Part shown: positions 40,435-49,564 of the stretch, one piece after another
Layout of the letters: each line of letters opens with the position of its first letter
Numbering within the stretch: the first letter of the stretch is position 1
From: Candidatus Nanoarchaeia archaeon
Lineage (GTDB): Archaea > Nanobdellota > Nanobdellia > Woesearchaeales > SKIA01
DNA length: 64,000 bases
Direction of reading: 5' to 3'
NCBI GenBank assembly: GCA_028279685.1
Contig: JANQNG010000038.1
Coordinates: 1-64,000 of the forward strand
Made by a program: the position numbers and the translations under genes
The notes under the pieces: model-generated
What the model saw: the letters and a program-made list of their open reading frames with translations, nothing else
Told to the model about the DNA's origin: nothing
The model's database searches: none

Positions 40435-41751
40435 TTAAGAAATTCTCTTGACATAACCATCTACCTTGAAGTCAAGTTTTGGGGCGTTAATTATTTTTAT
40501 ATTAGGATAAGCATCCTTGAAAAGATCTTCTGAAGAATAGAAAAAACTGGTATTGTGGTTCACACTAAGTTTTTCTCCGACATTTCTGTTAAACAAACCA
40601 ATATGCAACAGCTTCTTCGTTCTGTTTGTGCCATTCTGAAATTCTATAACTTGCAGAGGCAATTTCACCGTATTATAATTATTTCCTGAAACTTCGCCAT
40701 GAACACTTCCGCGAAGGAATATTCCACGCATAGAACCATCTACTCTTCCATCAATTTTTCCTTCGATGATGTATGTCAACTCTCCTTTTTCTTCAATATT
40801 TTTTACTACAAGATCTTCAACTTTATATGGATTATAGGAATATGATGAAGATGTATTATCGATAAATTCGTGCAATGCAGCTATTCTCTCAGGAGCACCA
40901 TACGATTTGAATTTAATAGTGATATTATTCCCTTCGGACGTAATAGAGTCCACAAGATTAATACTTGCTTTTATCGATACTTCTGAGAACATACTTTTAC
41001 TTTCAGGATTATCGAATGTGTAAATATCACGAATATCTACCGACCGTGAAAGAGTTGGTACTGAGTAGATATGCATAGTTGTTTCCAGTTTAACAGAATC
41101 ATTCACGCCAAGTTTTTCAAGAAATTCTGAAACATTCAAGCACCCTTCTAAAGGCAAATCATAGTTTCCTTCAACATTTAATCTTGTGCGGTCATCAGAT
41201 ACTTCAGATTCTTTTATGCTTATCGTGGATTCTCCTCTTCTTAAAGCACTAAGAAATCCTCTGATTTCTGAAACATCTGCCTGAAGAAGTGTTTCTAATT
41301 CACCATTATTCCCTTTGCCGTATGTTTCGTAAATGTTCTCAACAAGCTGCCGATTGAATGCAGGAGTTAAATCACTTATTACTTCAATCTTGTGATAGGA
41401 TTCTAAAAAAACTTTTTTTTTCTCTACAGTGCACTTATCAAAGATAATGCTTTTACTCTCCTTTAAAGAGTATGTGCTTTTCGGATTTTCTCCTGTTTTC
41501 AGATTCCTTCTTACTTGTGTTTTTGTTTGCTCTGCCGTATTTTTGACTAATGCATCTACGTTTTTGAAATCAGCAAAGTCACAGAAATACAATGAGGTGT
41601 CGAATTTTTTGATTGCGATGTTTTCATCGGAGTTGTTAAGTTGTAATGTATATGAGAATTTAGCAGGCTTTCTCTTTCCCCACTTGAAAAACCTTCTTGG
41701 TGTAGGTGGTTGCTCAAGATTCAATAATTTTGGAATGATAAGATCTCCCAT
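40435..41751 (-). CDS. Hypothetical protein, 438 aa
   Basis: Not recognised. It is a long soluble, beta-rich protein with alternating hydrophobic strands (VKLETTMHIYSVPTLSRS, LTYIIEGKIDGRVDG) and many Ser/Asn, without a signal peptide or membrane segments. RIFLRGSVHGEVSGNNYN-like Gly/Val repeats near residue 350 (GIFLRGSVHGEVSG) suggest a beta-sheet or beta-helix. ATTTAAATACC at about 41778-41788 lies about 31 bp before the ATG. Function unknown. Confidence 0.62.
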   Translation of the reverse strand: MGDLIIPKLLNLEQPPTPRRFFKWGKRKPAKFSYTLQLNNSDENIAIKKFDTSLYFCDFADFKNVDALVKNTAEQTKTQVRRNLKTGENPKSTYSLKESKSIIFDKCTVEKKKVFLESYHKIEVISDLTPAFNRQLVENIYETYGKGNNGELETLLQADVSEIRGFLSALRRGESTISIKESEVSDDRTRLNVEGNYDLPLEGCLNVSEFLEKLGVNDSVKLETTMHIYSVPTLSRSVDIRDIYTFDNPESKSMFSEVSIKASINLVDSITSEGNNITIKFKSYGAPERIAALHEFIDNTSSSYSYNPYKVEDLVVKNIEEKGELTYIIEGKIDGRVDGSMRGIFLRGSVHGEVSGNNYNTVKLPLQVIEFQNGTNRTKKLLHIGLFNRNVGEKLSVNHNTSFFYSSEDLFKDAYPNIKIINAPKLDFKVDGYVKRIS

Positions 41752-41888
41752 CGTGTAGATGCAAATTCCCCTTGGTATTTAAATTTTCCGGTATACACTA
41801 CTAAAAAATAGTCACAGAAAGTCTGTTATTAGCGTCTTATGTGATGGGCTACATTAACTTTAAATACACCATTTCTTTATAGGATCAT

Positions 41889-42383
41889 ATGTTTTCAAAA
41901 GCGCAGGTCTCAGTGGAATATTTAATGGTTTTTGGATTTGCGTTGCTGCTGCTCGTTCCTTCTACCTATTTCCTAGCCACATATTCAAGCGAAAGCAAGG
42001 ATGATATTGCTGTGGTGAGGCTAAGGCAAATTGCTTATGATGTTATTGTTGCTGCGGATACTATCTACACATATGGGGGTTCTGGCTGGGTTACTATTGA
42101 AATAGATCTCCCTGGCAATGTTCTTCAAGCATATACCTACACAACGTCTGATATTAGTGAACTTATCTTCAATGTTTCGACAAATGCGGGAGAGACCGAA
42201 CTGGTGTTTTTTTCCGTTGTTCCGATTAAAGGATCGTATCAAATGGATCCTATATATGGTCCTGATCCTGTAAGCAATAGCGATGTTTTTTCGCTTTTTG
42301 ATCCCTCTAAGGAAATTGGGCGAGGAAAGCATACAATAAGAATTAATCAACAGGCGAACTATGTCGAGGTAGGTGAACCATGA
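41889..42383 (+). CDS. Type IV pilin-like protein, class III signal peptide
   Basis: The N-terminus MFSKAQVSVEYLMVFGFALL is a class III signal peptide: processing before Gln6 leaves QVSVE with Glu at +5 and the assembly helix FGFALLLLVPSTYFLA. The mature part is a beta-rich head of about 120 residues. It would be assembled into a pilus or surface filament. It is the first gene of a four-gene operon. CTTTAAATAC at about 41858-41867 is centred about 26 bp upstream (leaderless), while later genes rely on coupling or ribosome sites. Confidence 0.85.
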   Translation: MFSKAQVSVEYLMVFGFALLLLVPSTYFLATYSSESKDDIAVVRLRQIAYDVIVAADTIYTYGGSGWVTIEIDLPGNVLQAYTYTTSDISELIFNVSTNAGETELVFFSVVPIKGSYQMDPIYGPDPVSNSDVFSLFDPSKEIGRGKHTIRINQQANYVEVGEP

Positions 42384-42805
42384 GAGCACAGGCTGCTGCA
42401 GAATTCGTTCTTATCTCGAGCATCATGTTTGGAGCTATGATATTGTTATTTATGCTTATTCAATCAATGGTTGCAAAGAGTGCTCTTGCTCAAGAAGAGA
42501 ACACAATCGAAATTATTTTTGATATTGTTGAGAATGAAATTGCGATAGCATATCTTATGGAGCATGGTTATGATAGGGAGTTTAGTATTCCTGATGATAT
42601 CAATCTCAATGAATATTCGCTTGATGTACTTCATGGCAAAACTGATGAACTTTATCTGAAGATTTCGGATAAAGAATATCTAAGACTTCTTCTTTTCAAT
42701 ATTTCTGATAAAGATGGAGATGACAGGCTAATTTCTCTGAAAAATGATTCTACAGATAATACTATTCGCATATGGAAAGTACTGAACGCTACCCGAATTG
42801 AGTGA
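42380..42805 (+). CDS. Type IV pilin-like protein 2
   Basis: It starts at ATG 42380, overlapping the previous stop (ATGA). The N-terminus MRAQAAAEFVLISSIMFGAM has the class III cleavage site RA/QAAAE with Glu at +5, then the hydrophobic assembly helix. The head domain is about 100 residues and acidic (DIVENEIAIAYLMEHGYD). It is probably a minor pilin that works with the first one. No prepilin peptidase or secretion ATPase gene is in this window. Confidence 0.82.
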   Translation: MRAQAAAEFVLISSIMFGAMILLFMLIQSMVAKSALAQEENTIEIIFDIVENEIAIAYLMEHGYDREFSIPDDINLNEYSLDVLHGKTDELYLKISDKEYLRLLLFNISDKDGDDRLISLKNDSTDNTIRIWKVLNATRIE

Positions 42806-42886
42806 TTTATAGCTATTTCTCCTTCTTTCTGCAAAGCAAAAACTTTATATTTACTCTCTTTTTAAATATCTTAGAAGAGGTGTGCT

Positions 42887-43315
42887 ATGTTTCATTCGAA
42901 GAAAGGCCAGACTTGGTCAATGGATCTTGTCTTGGCTGTAGTGCTGATAGGACTGGTTCTTGTAGTGTTCTTCTCAGTGACAGCAGTACCGAAATTAGGA
43001 ACAGATTCGAATAGACTGAAGAGAGATTCGCAGCTCGTGTCGGAGTGCATTCAGATCAAGGATTTTCTTGAGAACGGACAGGTGACAGAACAGACATTGA
43101 AAGGTCTCTACAAAGAAGACTATGAGATACTAAAAGCAAACTGCAAGGTGCGTTCAGATTTCTGTATTTTTGTGGTGAAAGATAATGAAATTATTCCTGT
43201 GAATGTAACAGAAGGGCCAGGACCTCAAGAATTTATTTATGGATTTGGATCTTCTGATGTGTTGCTTTATTCGAACGAATCTGAAGTGCATTGTGGCACA
43301 ACATACATCTACTAA
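42887..43315 (+). CDS. Pilin-like protein 3
   Basis: The N-terminus MFHSKKGQTWSMDLVLAVVL has a KKG/QTWSMD processing site and then a membrane helix (VLIGLVLVVFFSVTAV). The head domain is about 100 residues with Cys49, Cys86, Cys93 and a C-terminal Cys, so disulfides are likely outside the cell. AGAGGTG lies 4 bases before the ATG, and TTTAAATAT at about 42862-42870 may provide an internal promoter. The negative charge after the cleavage site is Asp, at +6 rather than +5. Confidence 0.75.
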   Translation: MFHSKKGQTWSMDLVLAVVLIGLVLVVFFSVTAVPKLGTDSNRLKRDSQLVSECIQIKDFLENGQVTEQTLKGLYKEDYEILKANCKVRSDFCIFVVKDNEIIPVNVTEGPGPQEFIYGFGSSDVLLYSNESEVHCGTTYIY

Positions 43316-43316
43316 A

Positions 43317-43763
43317 ATGTTATCACTTCTTTATTTTGGATTGCTTTTTGCAACGTATCTTGGATTATTTGCAGGTCTTTGGCTCGCAAAAATTGCTGAA
43401 GAGGAATTGAAAGAAGGCGTTAAATTTTTCAAATGGTTAAAACCAACACTTTTTTTATTGGCGTTAATAATCATCGCTGTTGTTTTTCATGATGTGTTCA
43501 ACACAATTGCTGTTGTATTGCTTCTCTTGTTGTTTGCACTTATTCTTTTATTGCGCTGGCATCAAGATAATTTTATCTATGGATTGTTTGCAGTCATCCT
43601 CTTTCTGAGTTTTCCTAATACGTTAGCACTTTCTTTTAATGGAGTGATTATATTCTTTTATGGGTTGGTGCAATCATCTTCTCTTTCCAAAAGAACATTC
43701 AACCATGTGATTGCTAACCATTGGCTTTTTCTTGTTGTGGGATTGCTTCTAGGGCTCTTCTAG
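43317..43763 (+). CDS. Polytopic membrane protein of the pilin operon
   Basis: ATG 43317 follows the previous stop by one base, showing coupling. The 148 residues hold about five hydrophobic helices (LLYFGLLFATYLGLFAGLWL, LFLLALIIIAVVF, IAVVLLLLLFALILLL, LFAVILFLSF and LFLVVGLLLGLF). It is not recognised as a prepilin peptidase (no GxGD motif). By position it may be the membrane platform or an accessory for the pilins. Confidence 0.68.
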   Translation: MLSLLYFGLLFATYLGLFAGLWLAKIAEEELKEGVKFFKWLKPTLFLLALIIIAVVFHDVFNTIAVVLLLLLFALILLLRWHQDNFIYGLFAVILFLSFPNTLALSFNGVIIFFYGLVQSSSLSKRTFNHVIANHWLFLVVGLLLGLF

Positions 43764-43989
43764 AGGGAAAAATGCGGAAGCGGACATATACTCTTTTTAA
43801 ATTTTCCGTTATCGTATCATTTTTCTTTTTCCGAATAAGTTTGCGTAATCTTTAAATACCAGTGAACATAATGTAGTGTAATAGTGTTTTTCGTTGCGGG
43901 GGTGTGCAAAGGGAAACATTTATATATGATAGAATATACACAACCTGTAATTCACTTTAGAACGTATATTATTCGTTATAACAATTGGG

Positions 43990-44268
43990 GTGTATTTTTT
44001 GAAGAAGAGTAAATTGTTTGATGTGTTGTTTCGTGAGAAGCCAGTTATGATGTTAGTAACATTATTAAATAGTGGTTCTAGTATATATGCTTCAACATTA
44101 GCAAAAACAGTTGATTGCACGTATTCTCATGTTGTTAAAATTCTCCAAGAGATGAATAAAGGAGGATTAGTCAGCTTCAAAAAGCAAGGAAGGTTGAAGA
44201 TTCTCGAGTTGACGAAGAAAGGTCAGGACGTAGCCAAGAACCTGGATGCTGTGAAGAATATTGTTTAG
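43990..44268 (+). CDS. Winged-helix (MarR-like) regulator, 92 aa
   Basis: A small DNA-binding protein: REKPVMMLVTLLNSGSSIYA, then recognition helix TYSHVVKILQEMNKGGLV and the wing FKKQGRLKILELTKKGQ. It is a single domain without a ligand-binding part. The GTG at 43990 is the longest start; TTG 43999 sits about 6 bases behind GGGGTG and is an equally good choice (89 residues). TATTTATATATG-type promoter sequence lies near 43918-43929, leaving a leader of about 40 nt. Confidence 0.75.
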   Translation: MYFLKKSKLFDVLFREKPVMMLVTLLNSGSSIYASTLAKTVDCTYSHVVKILQEMNKGGLVSFKKQGRLKILELTKKGQDVAKNLDAVKNIV

Positions 44269-44296
44269 TTCTATTAGCTCTCTTTGTAACAATTGC

Positions 44297-44390
44297 AATA
44301 TCGCGTTCCGTTCTTATGTTTAATTAGATGTAGTGCTCACGCGTAGTGGTGTAGTCATCAGAAGACTGTGTTAGAGGTGCAGTTGCTTAA
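44297..44390. repeat. Possible degenerate copy of the A/B element
   Basis: CCGTTCTTATGTTTAATTAG (44315-44334), preceded by GCGTT, resembles the 5' core of element A (GCGCTACGTTCTTATGT) with the middle deleted, and TAGTGCTCACGCGTAGTG follows. Similarity is limited to about 20 bp, so this is tentative. Confidence 0.3.
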
Positions 44391-45127
44391 ATAAACGCAA
44401 AAATAATCAACAGTTCTACAATATTTCCAATTGCGTGCAGAAGAAAAGGTCCGATAATTGATCGTGTTCTCTGAAAAATGTAGCAGGATATTACGCCGAA
44501 GATAAAGATATAAATTAATTGGCCTAAATAGATTGGATTGAATGGCACTACCATTGTTAAAAATACAAAGTGGAATAATAATTCATAGATTGCTACAATA
44601 ATAACAGAGATATGTATTTTCAGTCCGAAGAATTTGAACGTAGTTTTGAATTTTTCCAGGAAAGATGATTGCATGACTCCCCTAAATAAAAATTCTTCTG
44701 TGAATGCAGCAACAAAACCAAATACAACAAGGTACATTAAGAAATCATGTAAGGTCAGTGCTTTCAAACCGTATCGCTCAGTTACTTTGAAAAGAATGTC
44801 AATGACAAACATAATAAAACCTGAGATGAATCCTAAGAAAATGCTGTGTGGAAGGAGCTTTTTAGAGAAACGCATTCCTGAATTGTGGAAGTCTGCTTTT
44901 GCCGACATCATAAATACAAAGGTAAGAATAATAATTGGAACATAAGTGATCAGCGTTTCAAAGTAAGGAAGTTGGCTTATTATTCGTTCAAATAGACCTT
45001 CTTCAATGCCATTAATTTTCGATTTGAAGATGACAATCAAGGTGGCGAATGCTATAGGAATGACAACTATATAGAGAATGAAATATTTCAGCAAAGCCCA
45101 AACCCTTGAGCCTGTTCCGTCGCTCAT
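44387..45127 (-). CDS. CPBP-family intramembrane metalloprotease
   Basis: An integral membrane protein of 246 residues with about seven helices. The catalytic motif EEFLFRGVMQSSF (EExxxR) lies in a central helix, and the conserved His positions appear in LLFHFVFLTM and GPFLLHAIGN. Relatives are Rce1/CAAX-type proteases or immunity proteins. The substrate is unknown; in archaea these proteases may trim membrane-anchored or prenylated proteins. A TATA-like CCTTATAAAG lies near 45161. Confidence 0.88.
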   Translation of the reverse strand: MSDGTGSRVWALLKYFILYIVVIPIAFATLIVIFKSKINGIEEGLFERIISQLPYFETLITYVPIIILTFVFMMSAKADFHNSGMRFSKKLLPHSIFLGFISGFIMFVIDILFKVTERYGLKALTLHDFLMYLVVFGFVAAFTEEFLFRGVMQSSFLEKFKTTFKFFGLKIHISVIIVAIYELLFHFVFLTMVVPFNPIYLGQLIYIFIFGVISCYIFQRTRSIIGPFLLHAIGNIVELLIIFAFI

Positions 45128-45205
45128 GTTATAGAGTTGATTTAAGAAATCGGGCTTTATAAGGTTTTGGATGGCAAATCAAGGTTATTTTTGGATGAAA
45201 CACAG

Positions 45206-46888
45206 TTATCTTCTGCGTTTCTTTGGTTTTACCATAACCCCAAAAAGAGTGCTCACAACACCTGCTAAAACACCTATACAGAAGGGGAGCAAATAGTCAA
45301 GACCAATGAAAGGAAGAGATGCTTTCTGTCTAAAATAAGCATCCAGATTACTGAATTCTATTGCGTATTCAGCATAGATGAGAGCTGAAAGAGTCTTATT
45401 CTCAAGCAGATGATGTGCATATTCTGCATAACTATAGCCCAATACAGGGAATATCATTTTCTGTTGTTCATAGAGAATAAGTCTGTTTGCAGATTCTATC
45501 TTTTGCAGCACAACATGCTGAAGATCGTTTTCGGGTACATAAAGCAGACTGACAATCATATTTGTTTCCGCTTTGATACTTGATGCTTTGAAGAGGCATA
45601 AGGCGTGTTGTTCGTCCTCTAAATATTCATATGCTTTCTTCAGTTTCTCGCGTATCTCTTCGCGTGCTGTAGGCACGTATGTCGACACGTATTCAACTTG
45701 TTCTTCGACTTCACTGATTTTTTTCATACAACTATTTCTCAATGATTGCTCATCGAGAATGAATTTTTTGACACCTTTTCCAAAAAAATTACTCCAAGAG
45801 ATAGCGCTGTGGTAGCGTTCTATTGCATAGGCGAGTAGTTCTGCAGAGATGTTCTCCTCATCTATGTTTTCGATGATGTCTCTTGCTTCGAGAAGGCGTT
45901 CCTCAACAATTACGTACGCTTCTAAGTCAGTGATTGTTTCTATTGGCTTACTGCTGATCTCAATATCATAGAATTCAACATTCTTGATTAATTCAAGATA
46001 TTGATTTTGTTTTTCTTCTTGTGTTGACTGTTCTACAAGTTTCTGTCTAAATTTAATATTTGCTGTAAAGCACAGGCTTGCTCCTGCATAATATTTACCT
46101 TCGCTTATTGCATTCGATGCTTCTCTGTAAATCTCTCTTGCTTCTTCAGTAAGGTTATCCTGTTCTATCACTTGCTTGTTTAATGATAGTGTTCTGTGAC
46201 AGAGATCTACCGAAATTTCTTTCATAGTGGCTATGAAGAGAGGGTCTGGATTGATAACAATAGGTTCTCCAACGAGAACAGTGTTAGTGAAAAGTTCAAT
46301 AGCTTCTTCTATTCTGCTAAGCTGAATCACTTCAGTATGGGGGAAGGTGATGTTTGTAATATTTGATTCAAGATTAATTGCAGGGATGATGACTTTAGAA
46401 AAATTGTATTTAGCGGCAGCTTCAGTTTTTTCTCTGATGCCTCCTACGGGGCCGATGAATCCTCCTGAATTGATAGTGCCTGTCATAGTGATGTCATCTC
46501 TCAGAGAAAGATCTTTCAAAAGTGCATAGGTGAGAACAGTCATTCCTGCTCCTGCGCTAGGACCTCCTATGCTGGTTGTTTTTGATCTAATAACATAAAG
46601 AAAATCGTATTTACTGCAATCAATTCTTGCAAGATCGCATGCTATTTGATTGGCTGTTCTTGTTGAAATCTGCGTATTGATTTTTGTTAGAGGATAAGAA
46701 TCTATGTAGATGGCGCCTCTGCCAGGAGTAATAGTGAGATGGAGTTCTGCAATGTCTCCTTTGAGTATGTTTTCTGTTTCATTTTTCTCTTCATAGAGAC
46801 TTAAAAGCGTGATTGATCCTTCTTTTTGGGCGTAAATAGGAGTAATCAAAAGGATAAACAGCATGAATAAGATAATGGTAATTTTCAT
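45206..46888 (-). CDS. Secreted, membrane-anchored Lon-like S16 serine protease
   Basis: A signal peptide (residues 1-20) directs export. The protease domain has the S16 Ser/Lys dyad: S111 in GGPSAGAGM and K154 in GGIREKTEAA, with SGGFIGPVGG between. About 280 helical residues follow (with TPR-like helices), then a C-terminal membrane helix (FCIGVLAGVVSTLFGVMV) and a basic tail. There is no AAA+ ATPase, so it is an ATP-independent archaeal Lon relative acting outside the membrane. The ATG at 46888 has TATTATAAA-type promoter sequence (CATTATAAAC) about 27 bp upstream; a start at 46936 would disrupt it. Confidence 0.88.
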   Translation of the reverse strand: MKITIILFMLFILLITPIYAQKEGSITLLSLYEEKNETENILKGDIAELHLTITPGRGAIYIDSYPLTKINTQISTRTANQIACDLARIDCSKYDFLYVIRSKTTSIGGPSAGAGMTVLTYALLKDLSLRDDITMTGTINSGGFIGPVGGIREKTEAAAKYNFSKVIIPAINLESNITNITFPHTEVIQLSRIEEAIELFTNTVLVGEPIVINPDPLFIATMKEISVDLCHRTLSLNKQVIEQDNLTEEAREIYREASNAISEGKYYAGASLCFTANIKFRQKLVEQSTQEEKQNQYLELIKNVEFYDIEISSKPIETITDLEAYVIVEERLLEARDIIENIDEENISAELLAYAIERYHSAISWSNFFGKGVKKFILDEQSLRNSCMKKISEVEEQVEYVSTYVPTAREEIREKLKKAYEYLEDEQHALCLFKASSIKAETNMIVSLLYVPENDLQHVVLQKIESANRLILYEQQKMIFPVLGYSYAEYAHHLLENKTLSALIYAEYAIEFSNLDAYFRQKASLPFIGLDYLLPFCIGVLAGVVSTLFGVMVKPKKRRR

Positions 46889-46973
46889 AGCTCGTGAAAT
46901 TATGAATGAGTTTATAATGATTATGAATAAGTGCAATAAGAACCTTTAAAAAATAGATTCCCTTCAAGAAAAT

Positions 46974-47771
46974 ATGCTTACTGAGATTATCATCGTTCTT
47001 GTGTTGGTGTTGCTTTTCTTTATTTTGTTCAAAGTAATAAAGAAAGTATTGAAAGCATTGCTTGCTGTACTTGCATTGGCAATTGTGCTTTTTATAATCC
47101 TTGGATTTTTTATTATGCAAGATCTTAATGATATGAGACAGAATTTTCCTATAAAAGAAAGCACATTCATGCTGCATAATGAGGGGGCGTTTCTTGTTGG
47201 GGCAAGCTTTAAATTTCAAGGTATGTTGCAAAACAAAAGTGAAAAGAGTTCCTTTATGGCTATGACACAAGAAGAACTTCAGCAATTTAGCACGCATTTT
47301 AAAAATAAAGAGTATGATGTTCTTCTCGGGGAAAAATACAAAATTGTTTTGATCGAGCTCAGCTATTTTGATGAGACATTACCTGATGATTATCTTATTA
47401 TCTTTGGAGAGAAAGATACTATCTCGGAAATTACTTTTGATGTGCCTATTGACAAAGGTTTGTTGTTTGATATTTTGAAATCTGAAGATCCTCTTATTGA
47501 GTATATTAAAGCAGATCCTGATAATCCTTTGAATACAGCAGATCCTGTGCTTGGTGAACTTGGCAGAGATTATGGTCTTGATGATGAATTGCAAATGCAG
47601 TTCAAAGTGATGGTATTCTTTATGGCGTTTAAAGATGCTATGGGAGAGGGGGGTACGAGTATGTTCATTAAAGGGATAAAGAACGAGGAAATAATGGTAT
47701 ATCCTGAGGGATTTTTATTCAAAATGGTGAAATATGTTCCTGATGGATTGTTAGCACAAAGTGTTGGATGA
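46974..47771 (+). CDS. Membrane-anchored protein, 265 aa
   Basis: Two N-terminal membrane helices (EIIIVLVLVLLFFILFKVI and LLAVLALAIVLFIILGFFIM) are followed by about 210 soluble residues of mixed alpha/beta (YKIVLIELSYFDETLPDDY, EITFDVPIDKGLLFDIL). The soluble part is probably outside the cell if the helices form a hairpin with a basic loop inside. Not recognised. CTTTAAAAAA near 46947 is centred about 27 bp before the ATG. It is divergent from the S16 protease gene. Confidence 0.65.
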   Translation: MLTEIIIVLVLVLLFFILFKVIKKVLKALLAVLALAIVLFIILGFFIMQDLNDMRQNFPIKESTFMLHNEGAFLVGASFKFQGMLQNKSEKSSFMAMTQEELQQFSTHFKNKEYDVLLGEKYKIVLIELSYFDETLPDDYLIIFGEKDTISEITFDVPIDKGLLFDILKSEDPLIEYIKADPDNPLNTADPVLGELGRDYGLDDELQMQFKVMVFFMAFKDAMGEGGTSMFIKGIKNEEIMVYPEGFLFKMVKYVPDGLLAQSVG

Positions 47772-47830
47772 TATGACTAGTGGGTAGTTAAAGAAGAAAC
47801 ATTTATAAGGGCATTACTTTTTCTGCTATT

Positions 47831-49081
47831 ATGGTAAGTGATGAGATTAATCGTCTTGAGACCTATGCCTGTGGGATGTTTGGTAGGATGTCTGAAGATG
47901 AGACTACACAGCTTGCTCAACTCATTCAGAAGCGAAAAAAAGGTAGAAGGCCAGTTAGCCACAGATATGTTGAAGATATTATCAGAACGCATTATCTTCA
48001 GACTATTGATGGCATTAGCAGCTATATTGTTGATGAATTTTGTGCTTCAAAGGAATCTGAAGAGCTTTTTGTAAAGATCCACACATATCCTGATAAGAAT
48101 AAGATAGAAAGGAAGCAGTTTGAAAGACAACTGGGAAGAACAAAAGCCAAGATAGGATTGGATTTTTACAAAGATATGCCTGTTGTCTATGGTACTTTTG
48201 AGAGACTGTTGCTCATGTTTTACGAACAAGGCTCCGGAGATATCTATGATCCTTCAACAAGGTCTAATTTCAATGAAGCTTTTTTGAAAACCTATATAGG
48301 ATATCGTCTTGTTCATGGGATTCTTAACGATACTTTTAAGAGAGCATCAAAAAGGCTTTCTGAAAAAGCTCTGAGAAGAAACAAAATATTTGTAGATTTT
48401 GCTGACACACTCTCTGATGTTTTTGATTTATTTTCAGATACAGAACGTCTTATTTATCACGGAAATATTTATGTGTGTAATTATCTAATAAAAAAAATTT
48501 CTGACGAAGTTAAGGATGATAAAAAGGAAAGAACATCGTTTCTATCAAGAAAAAAACTGAGAAAATATACAAAGGCACGAATGATTCTTGATAATAAAGA
48601 CGTAATTTGGAGAGAGCTTTTTGAAGAAAATGATTTCGATGAGGGTGAAGGGGATATTATCTTTGAGTCGAAATATTCTCTTGAGGGCATAACAGAAACC
48701 TATGGAAAATTGAAAAAAATGAGAACAGATACAAGAAGAGTAAAGAAGAAATTCTTAGGGAGAATAGAAGAATTTGACGATTTATTCCATATAGATTATT
48801 GCTTCTTGGAATTACGCAGAGATTTACTTGATTATATGCTTAGAATTCAACAGCCTATGATTGTTCTTGATCAAGATCTAACAAATGGACAACGAAAACA
48901 AGCTCTTGAAGAGTTCCATAATACTTGGAAATCATTGAAGAATATTCGTAAAGAATATTTAGCATTGACAGGGATTAAGCTTCCTGCACCAACGCAGACC
49001 GTCTTGAGAAAAGATCTTTTGTGGAAAGCTGCTTCAGTCGTCGCAAAGGATTCTTCTCGATTTGGGCAGAAAATTGAGTAA
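47831..49081 (+). CDS. Large helical hypothetical protein, 416 aa
   Basis: Not recognised. Nearly the whole sequence is charged amphipathic helix (RLETYACGMFGRMSEDETTQ, KRASKRLSEKALRRNKIFVD), without signal peptide or membrane segments, and a basic stretch (RKKLRKYTKAR). It could be a scaffold or nucleic-acid-binding protein. ACATTTATAAG near 47804 gives a leaderless start about 27 bp downstream. The 3' end overlaps the convergent PUA-like gene by 48 bp. The protein at 55227 has a similar helical, aromatic-rich style, but homology is not shown. Confidence 0.62.
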   Translation: MVSDEINRLETYACGMFGRMSEDETTQLAQLIQKRKKGRRPVSHRYVEDIIRTHYLQTIDGISSYIVDEFCASKESEELFVKIHTYPDKNKIERKQFERQLGRTKAKIGLDFYKDMPVVYGTFERLLLMFYEQGSGDIYDPSTRSNFNEAFLKTYIGYRLVHGILNDTFKRASKRLSEKALRRNKIFVDFADTLSDVFDLFSDTERLIYHGNIYVCNYLIKKISDEVKDDKKERTSFLSRKKLRKYTKARMILDNKDVIWRELFEENDFDEGEGDIIFESKYSLEGITETYGKLKKMRTDTRRVKKKFLGRIEEFDDLFHIDYCFLELRRDLLDYMLRIQQPMIVLDQDLTNGQRKQALEEFHNTWKSLKNIRKEYLALTGIKLPAPTQTVLRKDLLWKAASVVAKDSSRFGQKIE

Positions 49082-49525
49082 GATATCTCCTCTTTTTTTA
49101 CCACAACCTAAGAAATCATTTCCATATTTGATAAGTGCAAAACCAAGAATATCTGTGTTGTATGGAAGATCTATGCCTTTCATCCATTGCTTTCGCTGTT
49201 CTTCTGTAATATCAATGATGTTTTTTGTTGCTTTTGGTCCGAGCATTTGGCTTCCTTCGATGCTCAATCGTATTTCTTGTTGTTTGTTCTTCTCTCCTAT
49301 TTTTCCATCGTAGTTGCTTACTGTACCGAAGTACATTCCTAGGGAATCGATGCGGTATTGTTCGAGATCAACATTTTTTACTGCATTATTGATCAAATAG
49401 ATTTTTCCTTTTTTATTGATGTAGAATGTGTAATCAAGGTCTGCTTCTTCGATACCGAACTGTTCAAATAGCATTATCTTGATTTTCTTGAGATCTCTTG
49501 AATTAAGAGGGTTGAGTGACTGCAT
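49034..49525 (-). CDS. PUA-like RNA-binding protein (Nip7/RsmF C-domain type)
   Basis: The C-terminal part (IEGSQMLGPKATKNIIDI, GFALIKYGNDFLGCGKKRGD) matches PUA-like domains that follow the RNA methylase domain in NOL1/NOP2/Sun proteins or form the C-terminus of Nip7. The N-terminal part (FGIEEADLDYTFYINKKGK) resembles the Nip7 pre-PUA domain. No methyltransferase domain is present. It is likely an RNA-binding factor in rRNA or tRNA modification. Convergent with the helical protein gene. The promoter-like TCTTATAATT lies near 49548. Confidence 0.72.
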   Translation of the reverse strand: MQSLNPLNSRDLKKIKIMLFEQFGIEEADLDYTFYINKKGKIYLINNAVKNVDLEQYRIDSLGMYFGTVSNYDGKIGEKNKQQEIRLSIEGSQMLGPKATKNIIDITEEQRKQWMKGIDLPYNTDILGFALIKYGNDFLGCGKKRGDILLNFLPKSRRILCDD

Positions 49526-49564
49526 GATTTAAGAGGGCTGAGTTCAATTATAAGATTTCCTATT

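Noticed and set aside
46791..47297. 168-aa minus-strand ORF overlapping the S16 protease promoter and the membrane protein
   Set aside because: Composition (Lys/His/Cys/Phe-rich without structure) and antisense position mark it as a shadow; it would cover both divergent promoters.
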